Positions 14,113 to 21,256 of a DNA stretch of 22,305 nt are shown one piece after another. The stretch's first letter is position 1; each line of letters starts with the position of its first letter. Under the pieces are notes generated by a model. The model was not told the origin of the DNA, did not search any database, and worked only from the letters and a program-made list of their open reading frames with translations. Source of the stretch: Humimonas sp964465015 (GTDB lineage: Bacteria; Gemmatimonadota; Gemmatimonadetes; Palauibacterales; Palauibacteraceae); assembly GCA_964465015.1 (NCBI GenBank), contig CAYXHP010000067.1:1-22305 (forward strand). The letters are read 5' to 3'. Both the position numbers and the translations under genes were made by a program.

Positions 14113-14400
14113 TCAGGCTGCGGTGACCTCGTCGGTCTCGACGCCTTCCCAGGCATCACGGGCATCGGCTTCCCCGTGGGGGATGGCCGGCCTGCAATAG
14201 CGATCGCCGATCTGCTTGAGCTCGCCCAGCTCCTTCACCGACAGGGCGGGATACCGCTCGGCCAGGAACTCTATCGTGTCCTGCATCCACTCGTCGCGCT
14301 GGCTCTCTTCCGCCTCCAGCACTCCGCAGCGTCGAATGTGGCTGAACAGCTCGTCTCGTGCCCTCTCGAGGTCCGTCGGCTCGTACTTGCCTTTACTCAA
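14113..14400 (-). CDS. Small hypothetical protein (95 aa), TTG start
   Basis: Acidic, helical soluble protein: SKGKYEPTDLERARDELF, HIRRCGVLEAEESQRDEW, TIEFLAERYPALSVKELGEL, KQIGDRYCRPAIPHGE. Two Cys are present but no metal motif. The frame stays open to an ATG at 14604, which would lie inside the DUF3108 gene and add Arg-rich, shadow-like sequence. I chose TTG 14400 because GGAGGAG ends close upstream with ideal spacing, the sequence turns protein-like there, and a promoter lies at 14478-14506. The YP.LS..EL..L segment suggests a growth-phase or regulatory protein, but no family was recognised. Confidence 0.7.
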   Translation of the reverse strand: MSKGKYEPTDLERARDELFSHIRRCGVLEAEESQRDEWMQDTIEFLAERYPALSVKELGELKQIGDRYCRPAIPHGEADARDAWEGVETDEVTAA

Positions 14401-14477
14401 ACGCTCCTCCGTCGTGGTTTCGGGAATCGGGACGGCCGTTGGTACGCCACCCGGTCGGTCATGATCCTTCGGATCGA

Positions 14478-14506
14478 AATATACCCGCCGGCGCGGGGCC
14501 GAGCAA
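14478..14506 (-). promoter_or_regulatory. Putative promoter upstream of the 95-aa gene
   Basis: Minus-strand TTGCTC (14501-14506), a 17-base spacer and TATATT (14478-14483) give a good sigma70-like arrangement in the gap just after the DUF3108 stop. The -10 is one of the most AT-rich hexamers in the window. It would give a leader of about 70 bases to the TTG start at 14400 and separates this gene from the envelope operon upstream. Confidence 0.6.
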
Positions 14507-14518
14507 AGCGCCCGAGCA

Positions 14519-15487
14519 TCAGCCCGGACGGCGCGCCGGTCCCGGAGTCGGACCGCACGAGGGCGCCGACGCCGGAGAAGACGCTCCCGATGCGGTGACC
14601 GCATCGCGGACCGCTGCGTCGGGCTCCCCCGGTCCCGGCGCCTCGCCCGGCCGGTACTCCCTCAGGTACAGGTTCATGCGGCCCACCTTCATGGAGGTCT
14701 GGAGCTCGACCACCACGTGCCGCGGGTCGTCACTGAAGTAGATCTCCGCCTTTCCTCCCTCGCCGAACATGCCGCCGGCGTGGATGATCGGACGCACCAC
14801 GACGGTCCGGAAGCGCCCGGCCGGGACCGTGATCGTCTCGCGCCGCAGGACCTCCAGCACCACGGGGTTCCCGTCCGGCTCGAAGTAACGGGTGAAACGG
14901 TAGGTCGTGCCGGACTCCAGGGGCAGGGTGCGCGCGAAGTAGAGGAACGCGATCTCGTCCAGAGCCGCCGGCGGCATCGGCACTCCCTGCTCGACGTCCT
15001 CGTCGCCCGGCGGCGGGCGCCAGCGACCGTCCGCGTCCTGGTCGAAGCGCCAGTAGCGGCCGGATTCCTGGTCCAGGCAGTAGCGGCGGTCCCGCCGGTA
15101 GCCGCCCTCGCGCAGGTGCTGCTCGAAGCGCAGGGAGCGGAACGGACGGGACGCGATCCAGCTCGCCTGGCGGTCGTCCAGGTGGTAGAAGAAGGTTCCG
15201 CCCCGGAGCTCCATGGCCACCCGCTCGGTGGGCGTGCCTCGCAGGGTGTCCACCCCCTCCACTGCCAGGGAAGCCACCCCCACCCTCACGGGACCGAACG
15301 TCACGGTGTAGGTCGCGCGCTCACCCGGCCGGAACGGCCACGCTTCCTCGGCCAGGGAGTCGGACGCCGGGACCGCCGGCGACCGGGCGGAGTCCCCGGC
15401 GGCGGGTGCTCCCGTCCCGGCCGCCTGCGGCCGGGCCGCGGCGGGGACAAGGAGGGCCGCCGCGAGGAGCGCCGCCGCCGCTCTCAC
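14519..15487 (-). CDS. DUF3108 secreted/periplasmic protein
   Basis: 322 aa. Signal peptide (RAAAALLAAALLVPAAARPQA, cleavage near residue 19-22) and a Pro/Ala-rich spacer precede a DUF3108-like beta domain from about residue 50. That domain begins WPFRPGERATYTVTFGPVRVGVASLAVEG, then RQASWIASRPFRSLRFEQHLREGG, AALDEIAFLYFARTLPLESG, ETITVPAGRFRTVVVRP and ISFSDDPRH-like EIYFSDDPRHVVVELQT. DUF3108 proteins are periplasmic and of unknown role. The GTG start at 15487 overlaps the upstream glycosyltransferase stop as GTGA, making this the last gene of the envelope operon. The last ~35 residues are low-complexity. Confidence 0.88.
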   Translation of the reverse strand: MRAAAALLAAALLVPAAARPQAAGTGAPAAGDSARSPAVPASDSLAEEAWPFRPGERATYTVTFGPVRVGVASLAVEGVDTLRGTPTERVAMELRGGTFFYHLDDRQASWIASRPFRSLRFEQHLREGGYRRDRRYCLDQESGRYWRFDQDADGRWRPPPGDEDVEQGVPMPPAALDEIAFLYFARTLPLESGTTYRFTRYFEPDGNPVVLEVLRRETITVPAGRFRTVVVRPIIHAGGMFGEGGKAEIYFSDDPRHVVVELQTSMKVGRMNLYLREYRPGEAPGPGEPDAAVRDAVTASGASSPASAPSCGPTPGPARRPG

Positions 15488-16293
15488 CCCGATCGTTCCT
15501 CGGCCGGCGCGGCCCCCTCATCTCCGTCGGCGTCCCTCGGACCGCGGCGAAGGTCGCGGTCCAGTCCGAGACGCAGCACGCCCCACAGCTCCGACACGGG
15601 CCGGAAGCGGCTCTCCCGGTAGCGCCGGGTGTAGCTCTGGGGGAACTCGACCTCCTCCACCCGGCGCACGTGCGGGAGGATCCGGGCCAGGAGCTCGGCG
15701 TTCGCCGCCCAGCCCTGGTGCCGGAGCATGGGCCCTGCCGCCCCGCTCCCCCCGCCGCGCTCGGCCACGTCCTCGAGCGCCCGCTCGAGGACGAAGAGCC
15801 GGCAGAGCCGGAAGCCGGCCAGCGGGTCCTCCACCTCCCCGGCGCGCGGGAGGGAGCGGGAGAGGAGGGCGGCGCCGGTCCGTCCGAACCGTACGAGACG
15901 TGGCGGCCGCTCGGGCCGCGGCACTCCCAGCACCAGATCGGCGCCGCTCTGGAACTTGCGCAGCATGTCTCCGATCGCCTCGGGATCATCGGTGAAGTCG
16001 GCCTGCAGGGTGAGCAGGGCGTCCCTCCGGTGGTAACCCGAGCGCTCCAGGGCCTCCCGGATGAGCCGCTCCAGCGAGGCGGCGTAGCCCCGGCGTCGCT
16101 CGTGCCGGACCACGGTGAGCGGGAGGACCCGACGGTAGGGCTCCAGCGCCGCGTCGGTGCCGTCGGTGGAGGCATCGTCGACGACCAGGAGCTGGAAGTC
16201 GCCGCCGTGCTCCAGGAGGACCTTCCGGATGCTCCACAGCAGCGGGCCGATCGTGTGTCGCTCGTCGTGAACCGGAACTCCGATGTAGATCAA
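15484..16293 (-). CDS. Family 2 glycosyltransferase (DPM/DPG synthase-like)
   Basis: 269 aa from TTG 16293 (MIYIGVPVHDERHTIGPLL), a GT-A fold enzyme of the polyprenyl-phosphate or processive GT2 type. Asp39-Asp40 in LLVVDDASTDGT binds the nucleotide. TLQADFTDDPEAIGDML (from about residue 95) carries the metal-binding acidic motif. VEDPLAGFRLCRLFVLE and SYTRRYRESRF resemble the acceptor-side elements of dolichyl-phosphate mannose synthase-like enzymes. No C-terminal membrane helices are visible, so it acts at the cytoplasmic face. TTG is chosen because TTGA overlaps the stop of the upstream acyltransferase, GAGG lies five bases upstream, and the conserved N-terminus begins exactly there. Donor and acceptor sugars are unknown. 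Confidence 0.88.
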   Translation of the reverse strand: MIYIGVPVHDERHTIGPLLWSIRKVLLEHGGDFQLLVVDDASTDGTDAALEPYRRVLPLTVVRHERRRGYAASLERLIREALERSGYHRRDALLTLQADFTDDPEAIGDMLRKFQSGADLVLGVPRPERPPRLVRFGRTGAALLSRSLPRAGEVEDPLAGFRLCRLFVLERALEDVAERGGGSGAAGPMLRHQGWAANAELLARILPHVRRVEEVEFPQSYTRRYRESRFRPVSELWGVLRLGLDRDLRRGPRDADGDEGAAPAEERSG

Positions 16294-17285
16294 GGGGACC
16301 TCTTCCTGTCGTGTGACGTCCGTTGCGCGGCGGCGGGACCGTCCGCTCCGCGGCTTCCGGCGCCTCCCGCATCCGTACCCGCGCCGCCGCCGCCCGTGCC
16401 GGGCGGGCGCGTCTTCCAGCGCCGGTGGAGCCAGAAGTACTGTCCCGGCCGCTCGCGCACGGCGGCCTCGAGCCGCGCCACCCAGGCGGCGGTGAGGGCC
16501 CGCTCCGCCCCGCGGCCGGGATCCCCCGACCTTCGCGGCGGCTCGACGACCTCGATCCGGACCCGGTAGCCCTCCTCCTCCCGCACGAAGGATCCGAACA
16601 GCAGCGGCGCTCCCGTGCGGAGGGCCAGGTGGGCGGGGCCCCGGAAGGTGGAGGCCGGCCGGCCCAGGAAAGGCACGAACACGCCCCGGCTGCCGGCGTC
16701 CTGGTCCGCCGCCAGGGCCACGACGGAGCCGGCGGCCAGGACCTCGGGAACCCGTCGGGCCGCGTGGGCCATGCTCACCGTCTCGATCCCGAGACGCGCC
16801 CGGAGGCGCTGCAGGCGGCGGTCGAAGCGCCGGTTCGCCTGCGGCTTGACCACGGCCACCACCGGGACATCGAGTCCGGCCACGAGCGCGCCCGCCAGCT
16901 CCCAGTTGCCCAGGTGACCGGTGACCACGATGCAGCCGCCTCCCGGGCGGCCGGCTCCCGCGAGCGCCCGGCGGAGCTCCTCCGTGCCCCGCGTCCGGGC
17001 CACCAGGCGGCGCGGGTCCAGCCGCGACATGCCCGCCAGGGCCGCGATCTCCCGCCCGAAGTGCCGGTAGCAGGCGGCGGCGATCCCCTCCACCCACCCG
17101 GGGGAGCGCTCGGGGAAGGAGGCCGCGATCTGGCTCCGGACGACCTCGCCCCGCACGCCCATCCGCCGGGCGGCCCAGCCGGCCGCCGTGCCGATGGCCG
17201 AGCCGGCCGCGGGCGGCAGCGCCGAGAACAGGCCCTCGGCGAGCCGAGCCCCCGCATACTCCAGCCGCTCCGCGGCCGTGCTCAC
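16290..17285 (-). CDS. Lipid A biosynthesis acyltransferase (LpxL/HtrB family)
   Basis: 331 aa. Members transfer an acyl chain from acyl-ACP to a lipid A precursor or related glycolipid at the inner membrane. The catalytic H-x4-E is seen as TGHLGNWELAG (His124, Glu129). FVPFLGRPASTFRGPAHLALRTGAPLLFG is the second family block, and PGQYFWLHRRWKTRP the C-terminal one. Residues ~8-45 include a weakly hydrophobic N-terminal anchor. The GTG at 17285 overlaps the preceding GT4 stop as GTGA. The C-terminal ~40 residues are a Gly/Ala-rich tail not expected in the family. Position among sugar transferases and next to a Kdo-kinase-like gene fits lipid A/core assembly. Which acyl position is modified is unknown. 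Confidence 0.92.
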   Translation of the reverse strand: MSTAAERLEYAGARLAEGLFSALPPAAGSAIGTAAGWAARRMGVRGEVVRSQIAASFPERSPGWVEGIAAACYRHFGREIAALAGMSRLDPRRLVARTRGTEELRRALAGAGRPGGGCIVVTGHLGNWELAGALVAGLDVPVVAVVKPQANRRFDRRLQRLRARLGIETVSMAHAARRVPEVLAAGSVVALAADQDAGSRGVFVPFLGRPASTFRGPAHLALRTGAPLLFGSFVREEEGYRVRIEVVEPPRRSGDPGRGAERALTAAWVARLEAAVRERPGQYFWLHRRWKTRPPGTGGGGAGTDAGGAGSRGADGPAAAQRTSHDRKRSP

Positions 17286-18439
17286 CCGTCGCCTCGCCGG
17301 CGCGCGGACGCGTGGCGCCGGCCCCGCTCCCGGGCGCGGGCCAGGTGATCGGCGAGCCGTCCGCGGCGAAGCGCCGCGGCGTAGGCCTCCAGGGTGCGGT
17401 CCGCCATGGCCCGGGCCGAGAAGCCCCGCACCCGCTCGAGCCCCACGCGCGCCACGCGGTCGCGGGCGTCCCGGTCCGCCAGGAGCTCCAGCATGGCCGC
17501 CGCCAGCGCCCCGGGATCGGCGGGGGGCACCGCCGGGATCCCCTCGCCGGCCACGTCGACCAGCCCCCCGGCCGTCGTGAGGACGACGGCCACGCCGGCC
17601 GCCATCGCCTCCAGGGAGGCCGAGCCCAGGCCCTCTCCGCTCGAGGACATCACGAACAGGTCCAGCTCGGCCAGGTGCCGCGCCGCGTCCGGGACGTGAC
17701 CGGGAAGCGCCAGGCGCCCTTCCAGCCCGAGCTCGGCCGCGAGGCGCTCGAGGGAGGCGCGCTCGGGTCCCTCGCCGGCGATCACGAACCGTGTCCCGGG
17801 GCGGGACCGCAGCACCAGCGCGGCGGCGCGGAGAAGGGTGGCGTGGTCCTTGTGTCCGACCAGCGCCCCCGCCGTGCCCACCAGGAGCTCCCCGGCCGCG
17901 GCGCCGGCCGCCCGGCGGAGATTCCCCTCCGGCTCCGGACCCCTGGCCACCATCTCCACGCCATCGTGGATGACGCGGACCCGCGCGGGCTCGAGCCCGG
18001 CCTCCAGGAGCAACCTCCGCACCGGACCGGAAACGGCGAGCACCAGGTCGGCCCGGCGCCACACCGCCCGGGAACGGAGGGGGAAGTCGAGGCGGCGCGA
18101 GGCAACCAGCGCGGCCCGCGTCCCGGCGAGCGACATGCCCAGCAGGGCGGCCTGGAGGGCGTGCGAGCTGTGCGCGTGGACCACGTTCCACCGGCCCCGC
18201 GCCATCTCGCGGGCCAGGCCCCACACGGCCGCCGGATCGAGCGCCGCCCGCCACCGGAGCCCCACCACGCCCACGCCCAGCGCCCGGCACTCGCGGGCGA
18301 GGCGCGAATCGGGCCTCACCGCGAGCGCCTGCTCGATCCCGCGCTCCCGGAGCCCCGCCGCCAGGAGCCGCACCTGGTTCTGTCCGCCGCGCCACTCGCG
18401 CGCCGCGTCCACGTGCAGGACCCGCGGGAGCTCAACCAT
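17282..18439 (-). CDS. Family 4 glycosyltransferase
   Basis: 385 aa, GT-B fold. N-terminal acceptor half: RVLHVDAAREWRGGQNQVRLLAAGL, NVVHAHSSHALQAALLG, and LVLAVSGPVRRLLLEAGL. Donor half: RVIHDGVEMV, LLVGTAGALVGHKDHATLLRAA, RFVIAGEGPERASLERLA, and the E-x7-E type element SGEGLGSASLEAMAAGVAVV (nucleotide-sugar binding). It uses a nucleoside-diphosphate sugar; product linkage cannot be told. ATG at 18439 overlaps the preceding gene's stop (18432) by 8 bases, an unusually long coupling overlap for this operon. The Arg-rich last ~25 residues are probably a flexible, membrane-interacting tail. Confidence 0.92.
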   Translation of the reverse strand: MVELPRVLHVDAAREWRGGQNQVRLLAAGLRERGIEQALAVRPDSRLARECRALGVGVVGLRWRAALDPAAVWGLAREMARGRWNVVHAHSSHALQAALLGMSLAGTRAALVASRRLDFPLRSRAVWRRADLVLAVSGPVRRLLLEAGLEPARVRVIHDGVEMVARGPEPEGNLRRAAGAAAGELLVGTAGALVGHKDHATLLRAAALVLRSRPGTRFVIAGEGPERASLERLAAELGLEGRLALPGHVPDAARHLAELDLFVMSSSGEGLGSASLEAMAAGVAVVLTTAGGLVDVAGEGIPAVPPADPGALAAAMLELLADRDARDRVARVGLERVRGFSARAMADRTLEAYAAALRRGRLADHLARARERGRRHASARRRGDG

Positions 18440-19319
18440 CGGGGTCCTCGGCGGCGGGGGCCGGGCGGGAGCCGTCCTCGCCGCGTCCCAGCTCCCACAG
18501 CTCCAGGTAGGCCAGCAGGCTGGCCTCGGCCGCCAGGAGCTCGTGGGCCAGCCCCGCCCAGCCGTCCAGGAAGCGTCCCTGGAACAGGTAGCCGCCCAGC
18601 AGGCGGCCCAGGGCGTGCCCGCACGCCGAGGCCGGGCTGGCCCGCACGCCGCGCGTGTGGAGGTCCATCGCCTTGAGCCGGGCGTACTCGGCCATCTTGG
18701 CCTGGTGGTGCGCCACGCTCCGGTAGCTGTAGTGGCGGATCGGGGCCCGGAGCCGTCCCACCGCTCCCTCGACCTCGAGGCCCTCGTGCACGCGTCGCCC
18801 GGTGACCCGGACGGCGTCCTTGCGCGCCAACCGCAGATGACGCTCCCGCAGCCAGCCCCGGCGCCCGAACCAGTGACCCAGGTACCGGGTGTGGAAGAGG
18901 ATCTCGTAGCCGGCCGGGCCGGCGGCGCCCGCGGAAGGATCCCGGACGCCCCGCGTGGACCGGCCCCCGGCGCCATGTCCCCCGTCCGATCCGCCAACCA
19001 CTCGCCGGATCTCCTCGGCCAGCTCGGGCGTCACCTCCTCGTCCGCGTCCAGCGCCAGGATCCAGGGACCGGCGGCCGCCTCGATGGCGCGGCGTCGCTG
19101 CGCGGCGAAGCCGGGCCACGGACCCGGCGTGGGCAGCACGCGGGCCCCGGCCGCTCGGGCCAGCTCGGGCGTCCGGTCCCGGCTCCCACCGTCCACCACC
19201 ACCACCTCGTCGGCCCACGCCACCGAGCGCAGCGCGCGTCCGATCCGGTCCTCCTCGTCGGTGGCGATCATGGCCACCGACAGTCCGGTCCGGCCTCCCG
19301 CGCCGGCCGCGCCGCTCAC
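18432..19319 (-). CDS. Family 2 glycosyltransferase (WaaE/KdtX-like)
   Basis: 295 aa from GTG 19319. It has the compact GT2 pattern of LPS core beta-glucosyltransferases: LSVAMIATDEEDRIGRALRS, WADEVVVVDGGSRDRTPELA, FAAQRRRAIEAAAGPWILALDADEEV (DxD-like DAD), and late YEILFHTRYLGHWFGRRGW, RRVHEGLEV, IRHYSYRSVAHHQAKM. Between the catalytic half and that region lies a Gly/Ser/Arg-rich insertion of about 25 residues. The start GTG is preceded by GGAGG at 7 bases and overlaps the stop of an 8-codon mini-ORF (see 19316-19342). The frame stays open further upstream into shadow sequence. WaaE assignment is by pattern; sugar specificity is unproven. Confidence 0.88.
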   Translation of the reverse strand: MSGAAGAGGRTGLSVAMIATDEEDRIGRALRSVAWADEVVVVDGGSRDRTPELARAAGARVLPTPGPWPGFAAQRRRAIEAAAGPWILALDADEEVTPELAEEIRRVVGGSDGGHGAGGRSTRGVRDPSAGAAGPAGYEILFHTRYLGHWFGRRGWLRERHLRLARKDAVRVTGRRVHEGLEVEGAVGRLRAPIRHYSYRSVAHHQAKMAEYARLKAMDLHTRGVRASPASACGHALGRLLGGYLFQGRFLDGWAGLAHELLAAEASLLAYLELWELGRGEDGSRPAPAAEDPDG

Positions 19320-19358
19320 GTCCCGCCTCCGGCGTCGCTCACGTCCCACCTCCGGCCG
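19313..19358. repeat. 23-bp tandem duplication of a ribosome-binding/start-stop module
   Basis: Bases 19313-19335 recur at 19336-19358, with 20 of the first 21 positions identical. Each copy, read on the minus strand, contains GGAGG(T/C)GGGACGTGAGCG, i.e. an SD sequence followed by a GTGA overlap. Because 23 is not a multiple of three, the duplication shifted the downstream frame and created the mini-ORF at 19316-19342. Confidence 0.95.
19316..19342 (-). promoter_or_regulatory. Eight-codon relay mini-ORF between two glycosyltransferase genes
   Basis: GTG 19342 overlaps the TGA of the GT4 gene (19339-19341). Eight codons (M S D A G G G T) run to TGA at 19316-19318, which overlaps the GTG 19319 of the next gene. 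A ribosome ending the GT4 could start the mini-ORF, stop, and restart on the GT2. GGAGG precedes both GTGs. Whether it is translated is not shown. Confidence 0.5.
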
Positions 19359-20259
19359 CCTCGCGGTAGAGCGCCACGTAGTCCTCCGCCATGCGGCGGG
19401 CCGTGAAGCGCTCCTCCACCCGGGCACGGCAGGCCGCCGCGTCGAGGCGGTCCAGCGCGGCGACGGCGCGCACGAACGCCTCCTCGTCGTCGCACAGGAA
19501 GCCGGTCCCGGGAGAGACCAGCTCGGGCAGGGAGCCTCGCCGGCTGGCCAGCACGGGGGTGCCGGAAGCCAGGGCCTCGATCACGGCCAGCCCGAAGGGC
19601 TCATCCCACCGCACCGGGAAGAGGAGCGCCCGAGCGTCCGCCAGAAGCTCCCGCTTCCGCTCGCCCCCCACCATGCCCACGGACCGGAGGCTCCGGTCCA
19701 GGGGGTGGAAGCGCCGCCCCCCGGCGATCACGAGCGACGCGCCCGCGGCGCGGGCCACGCGCTCGGCCCGGTCGACCCCCTTCACCTTCCAGCGCACTCT
19801 GGCCAGGAAGAGGAGGAAGTCCCGCTTCTCCCGCCGGAAGGTGTACTCACCGGGCGGCACGCCGTGGTGGACGAAGCGGCGCCCGCCCATGCGCTCCATG
19901 TGGTCGCGCGAGACGAACACGGCGTCGGGGTCGAACGAGCCCGGCTCCCCGTTCCCGTGGATCGTGGTCAGGCGCGGGACGTCGGTGCGGGCGGCCGCCA
20001 CGGAGTGGAAGTGGATCACGTCCAGACCGGCCGGAAGGTGCGCGTCCAGCTCGAAGTCCGGCTCGACCTCGGCCCGGCGCATGAGCCGGGCCGGGAGCGG
20101 CGCGAGCGTGGCCGTCCGGGAGGTCGAGCCGGGCGGGGTGACGAGGACCGGCTCGTGACCCGCCTCGGCCAGCGCATCGGCCAGCCAGGTGACGACCCGC
20201 TGCGTGCCGCCATAGCGCCGCACGGGCACCGTGGAGTGGAACCACAGGCCGATCCTCAT
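19339..20259 (-). CDS. Family 4 glycosyltransferase
   Basis: 306 aa, shorter than typical GT4 (350-400) with compact acceptor half. N-terminal GT-B pattern: RIGLWFHSTVPVRRYGGTQRVVTWLADALAEAGHE, then DVIHFHSVAA, LTTIHGNGE and DAVFVSRDHMERMG. The donor half has FLLFLARVRWKVKGVDRAERVA, LVIAGGRRFHP, ALLFPVRWDEPFGLAVIEALASGTPVLA (the E-x7-E nucleotide-sugar element) and TGFLCDDEEAFVRAV. The ATG at 20259 has GGAG six bases upstream. It lies 30 bases downstream of the first GT2 gene of the operon and ends within a duplicated coupling module. Sugar donor not predicted. Confidence 0.92.
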   Translation of the reverse strand: MRIGLWFHSTVPVRRYGGTQRVVTWLADALAEAGHEPVLVTPPGSTSRTATLAPLPARLMRRAEVEPDFELDAHLPAGLDVIHFHSVAAARTDVPRLTTIHGNGEPGSFDPDAVFVSRDHMERMGGRRFVHHGVPPGEYTFRREKRDFLLFLARVRWKVKGVDRAERVARAAGASLVIAGGRRFHPLDRSLRSVGMVGGERKRELLADARALLFPVRWDEPFGLAVIEALASGTPVLASRRGSLPELVSPGTGFLCDDEEAFVRAVAALDRLDAAACRARVEERFTARRMAEDYVALYREAAGGGT

Positions 20260-20289
20260 GCCCGCTCCGCACCGCCGCCGCTCACCGGC

Positions 20290-21168
20290 TCAATCCAGCA
20301 GCACGTAGTTCCGGTGCTCGATCGGGCGCCGGCCGGTGAGGCGCTCGATCCAGTCGGAGACCCGGACCTTGAGCTCGTACGCGGTGAGCTGGGGCGGCGG
20401 GACCTCCTTCGGATCGAAGGGCCACGCCTCCGAGGCGATCCAGGCGCGCGCCGCCGCCGGGTGGGTGCCCGTGAAGCGTCGCAGCCCCCCGTGCCGGCGC
20501 CAGCGGAACGGGTCCACCGCCGCGTCGTCACGGCCCGCGTACCGGGCCCCCAGCTTCCGTTTCTCGGTCAGGGCCCGGAGGCTCTTCACGTATCCATAGT
20601 GGAACACCCGCGCCCGGGCCGGGAGGACGCGCGGCTTCCGGTCGCCCACCACGAACCCCTGCGCCCCGCTCGCCGAGCGGATCCCGGACGAGCGTCGCAC
20701 CACCCGGACCTCGCGCCGATAGGACCGGCGGCCCCGCAACACCCACTCCGGCGAGCCGTAGAAGTGCAGGTAGTCGAACAGGAGGCCCTCGGCCCGCGGG
20801 TCCGCGTCGGCCCGGGCCAGGGCGCCCCGGAGCGCCCCGTAGTCGTCCTCGTGCAGGACCTCGTCCGCCTGGATGTACAGCGCCCAGTCGTGTCGGCACT
20901 CCGCCATGACCGCGTTCGTCTCCTCGGAGTGGACGACGGTCGAGCGGCCCCTCTCGGCGCCCCAGTCCCGCTCCAGGATCCGGACCCGGCCCCGGCCCTC
21001 GGCCCCGGCCCAGCGGCGCACGCGTTCCAGCGTGTCGTCCCCCGAGACGCCGACGTTCACCAGGAGCTCCTCGCAGAGCGGCAGGGCCGATCGGAGGGCC
21101 GCCTCGACGGGATACTCCTGGATGCTGGCGTTCTTGACGATCGAAAAGCCGGAGAGTGGAGGGTTCAT
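20290..21168 (-). CDS. Glycosyltransferase family 2-like protein, first gene of the envelope operon
   Basis: 292 aa. GT-A pattern: SGFSIVKNASIQEYPVEAALRSALPLCEELLVNVGVSGDDTLERV, then WALYIQADEVLHEDDY (acidic metal-binding stretch), FDYLHFYGSPEW, and SGAQGFVVGDRK. The rest is unusual: a C-terminal HYGYVKSLRALTEKRKLGARY and TGTHPAAARAWIASEAWPF region typical of a GT2 subgroup from environmental bacteria. ATG at 21168 has no SD. Instead a promoter-like -10 ends nine bases upstream, implying a nearly leaderless mRNA. The upstream gene on the other strand (21257-22084) is divergent. Sugar specificity unknown. Confidence 0.86.
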   Translation of the reverse strand: MNPPLSGFSIVKNASIQEYPVEAALRSALPLCEELLVNVGVSGDDTLERVRRWAGAEGRGRVRILERDWGAERGRSTVVHSEETNAVMAECRHDWALYIQADEVLHEDDYGALRGALARADADPRAEGLLFDYLHFYGSPEWVLRGRRSYRREVRVVRRSSGIRSASGAQGFVVGDRKPRVLPARARVFHYGYVKSLRALTEKRKLGARYAGRDDAAVDPFRWRRHGGLRRFTGTHPAAARAWIASEAWPFDPKEVPPPQLTAYELKVRVSDWIERLTGRRPIEHRNYVLLD

Positions 21169-21177
21169 GGGCCGGAA

Positions 21178-21206
21178 AAGCTACCGCGCCGTCCCGGGCC
21201 GTACAA
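21178..21206 (-). promoter_or_regulatory. Putative promoter of the envelope-glycan operon (near-leaderless)
   Basis: Minus-strand TTGTAC (21201-21206), 17-base spacer, TAGCTT (21178-21183). Counting from the -10, transcription would begin about 0-4 bases before the ATG at 21168. No SD is present between the -10 and the start, which supports a leaderless or near-leaderless transcript. Weak -35; identified by eye. Confidence 0.45.
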
Positions 21207-21244
21207 ACCCGGCCGGTCGCATCGCGGAGGCCGGGCCGCGGGGG

Positions 21245-21256
21245 CATCTTGCGAGC
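21245..21256 (+). promoter_or_regulatory. Candidate -10 element immediately before the Kdo-kinase-like gene
   Basis: CATCTT (21245-21250) lies six bases before the ATG at 21257, so a start point six or seven bases downstream falls on or next to the A of ATG. It shares ATCTTG with the recF -10 region. No clear -35 and no SD are visible. Low confidence. Confidence 0.25.
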
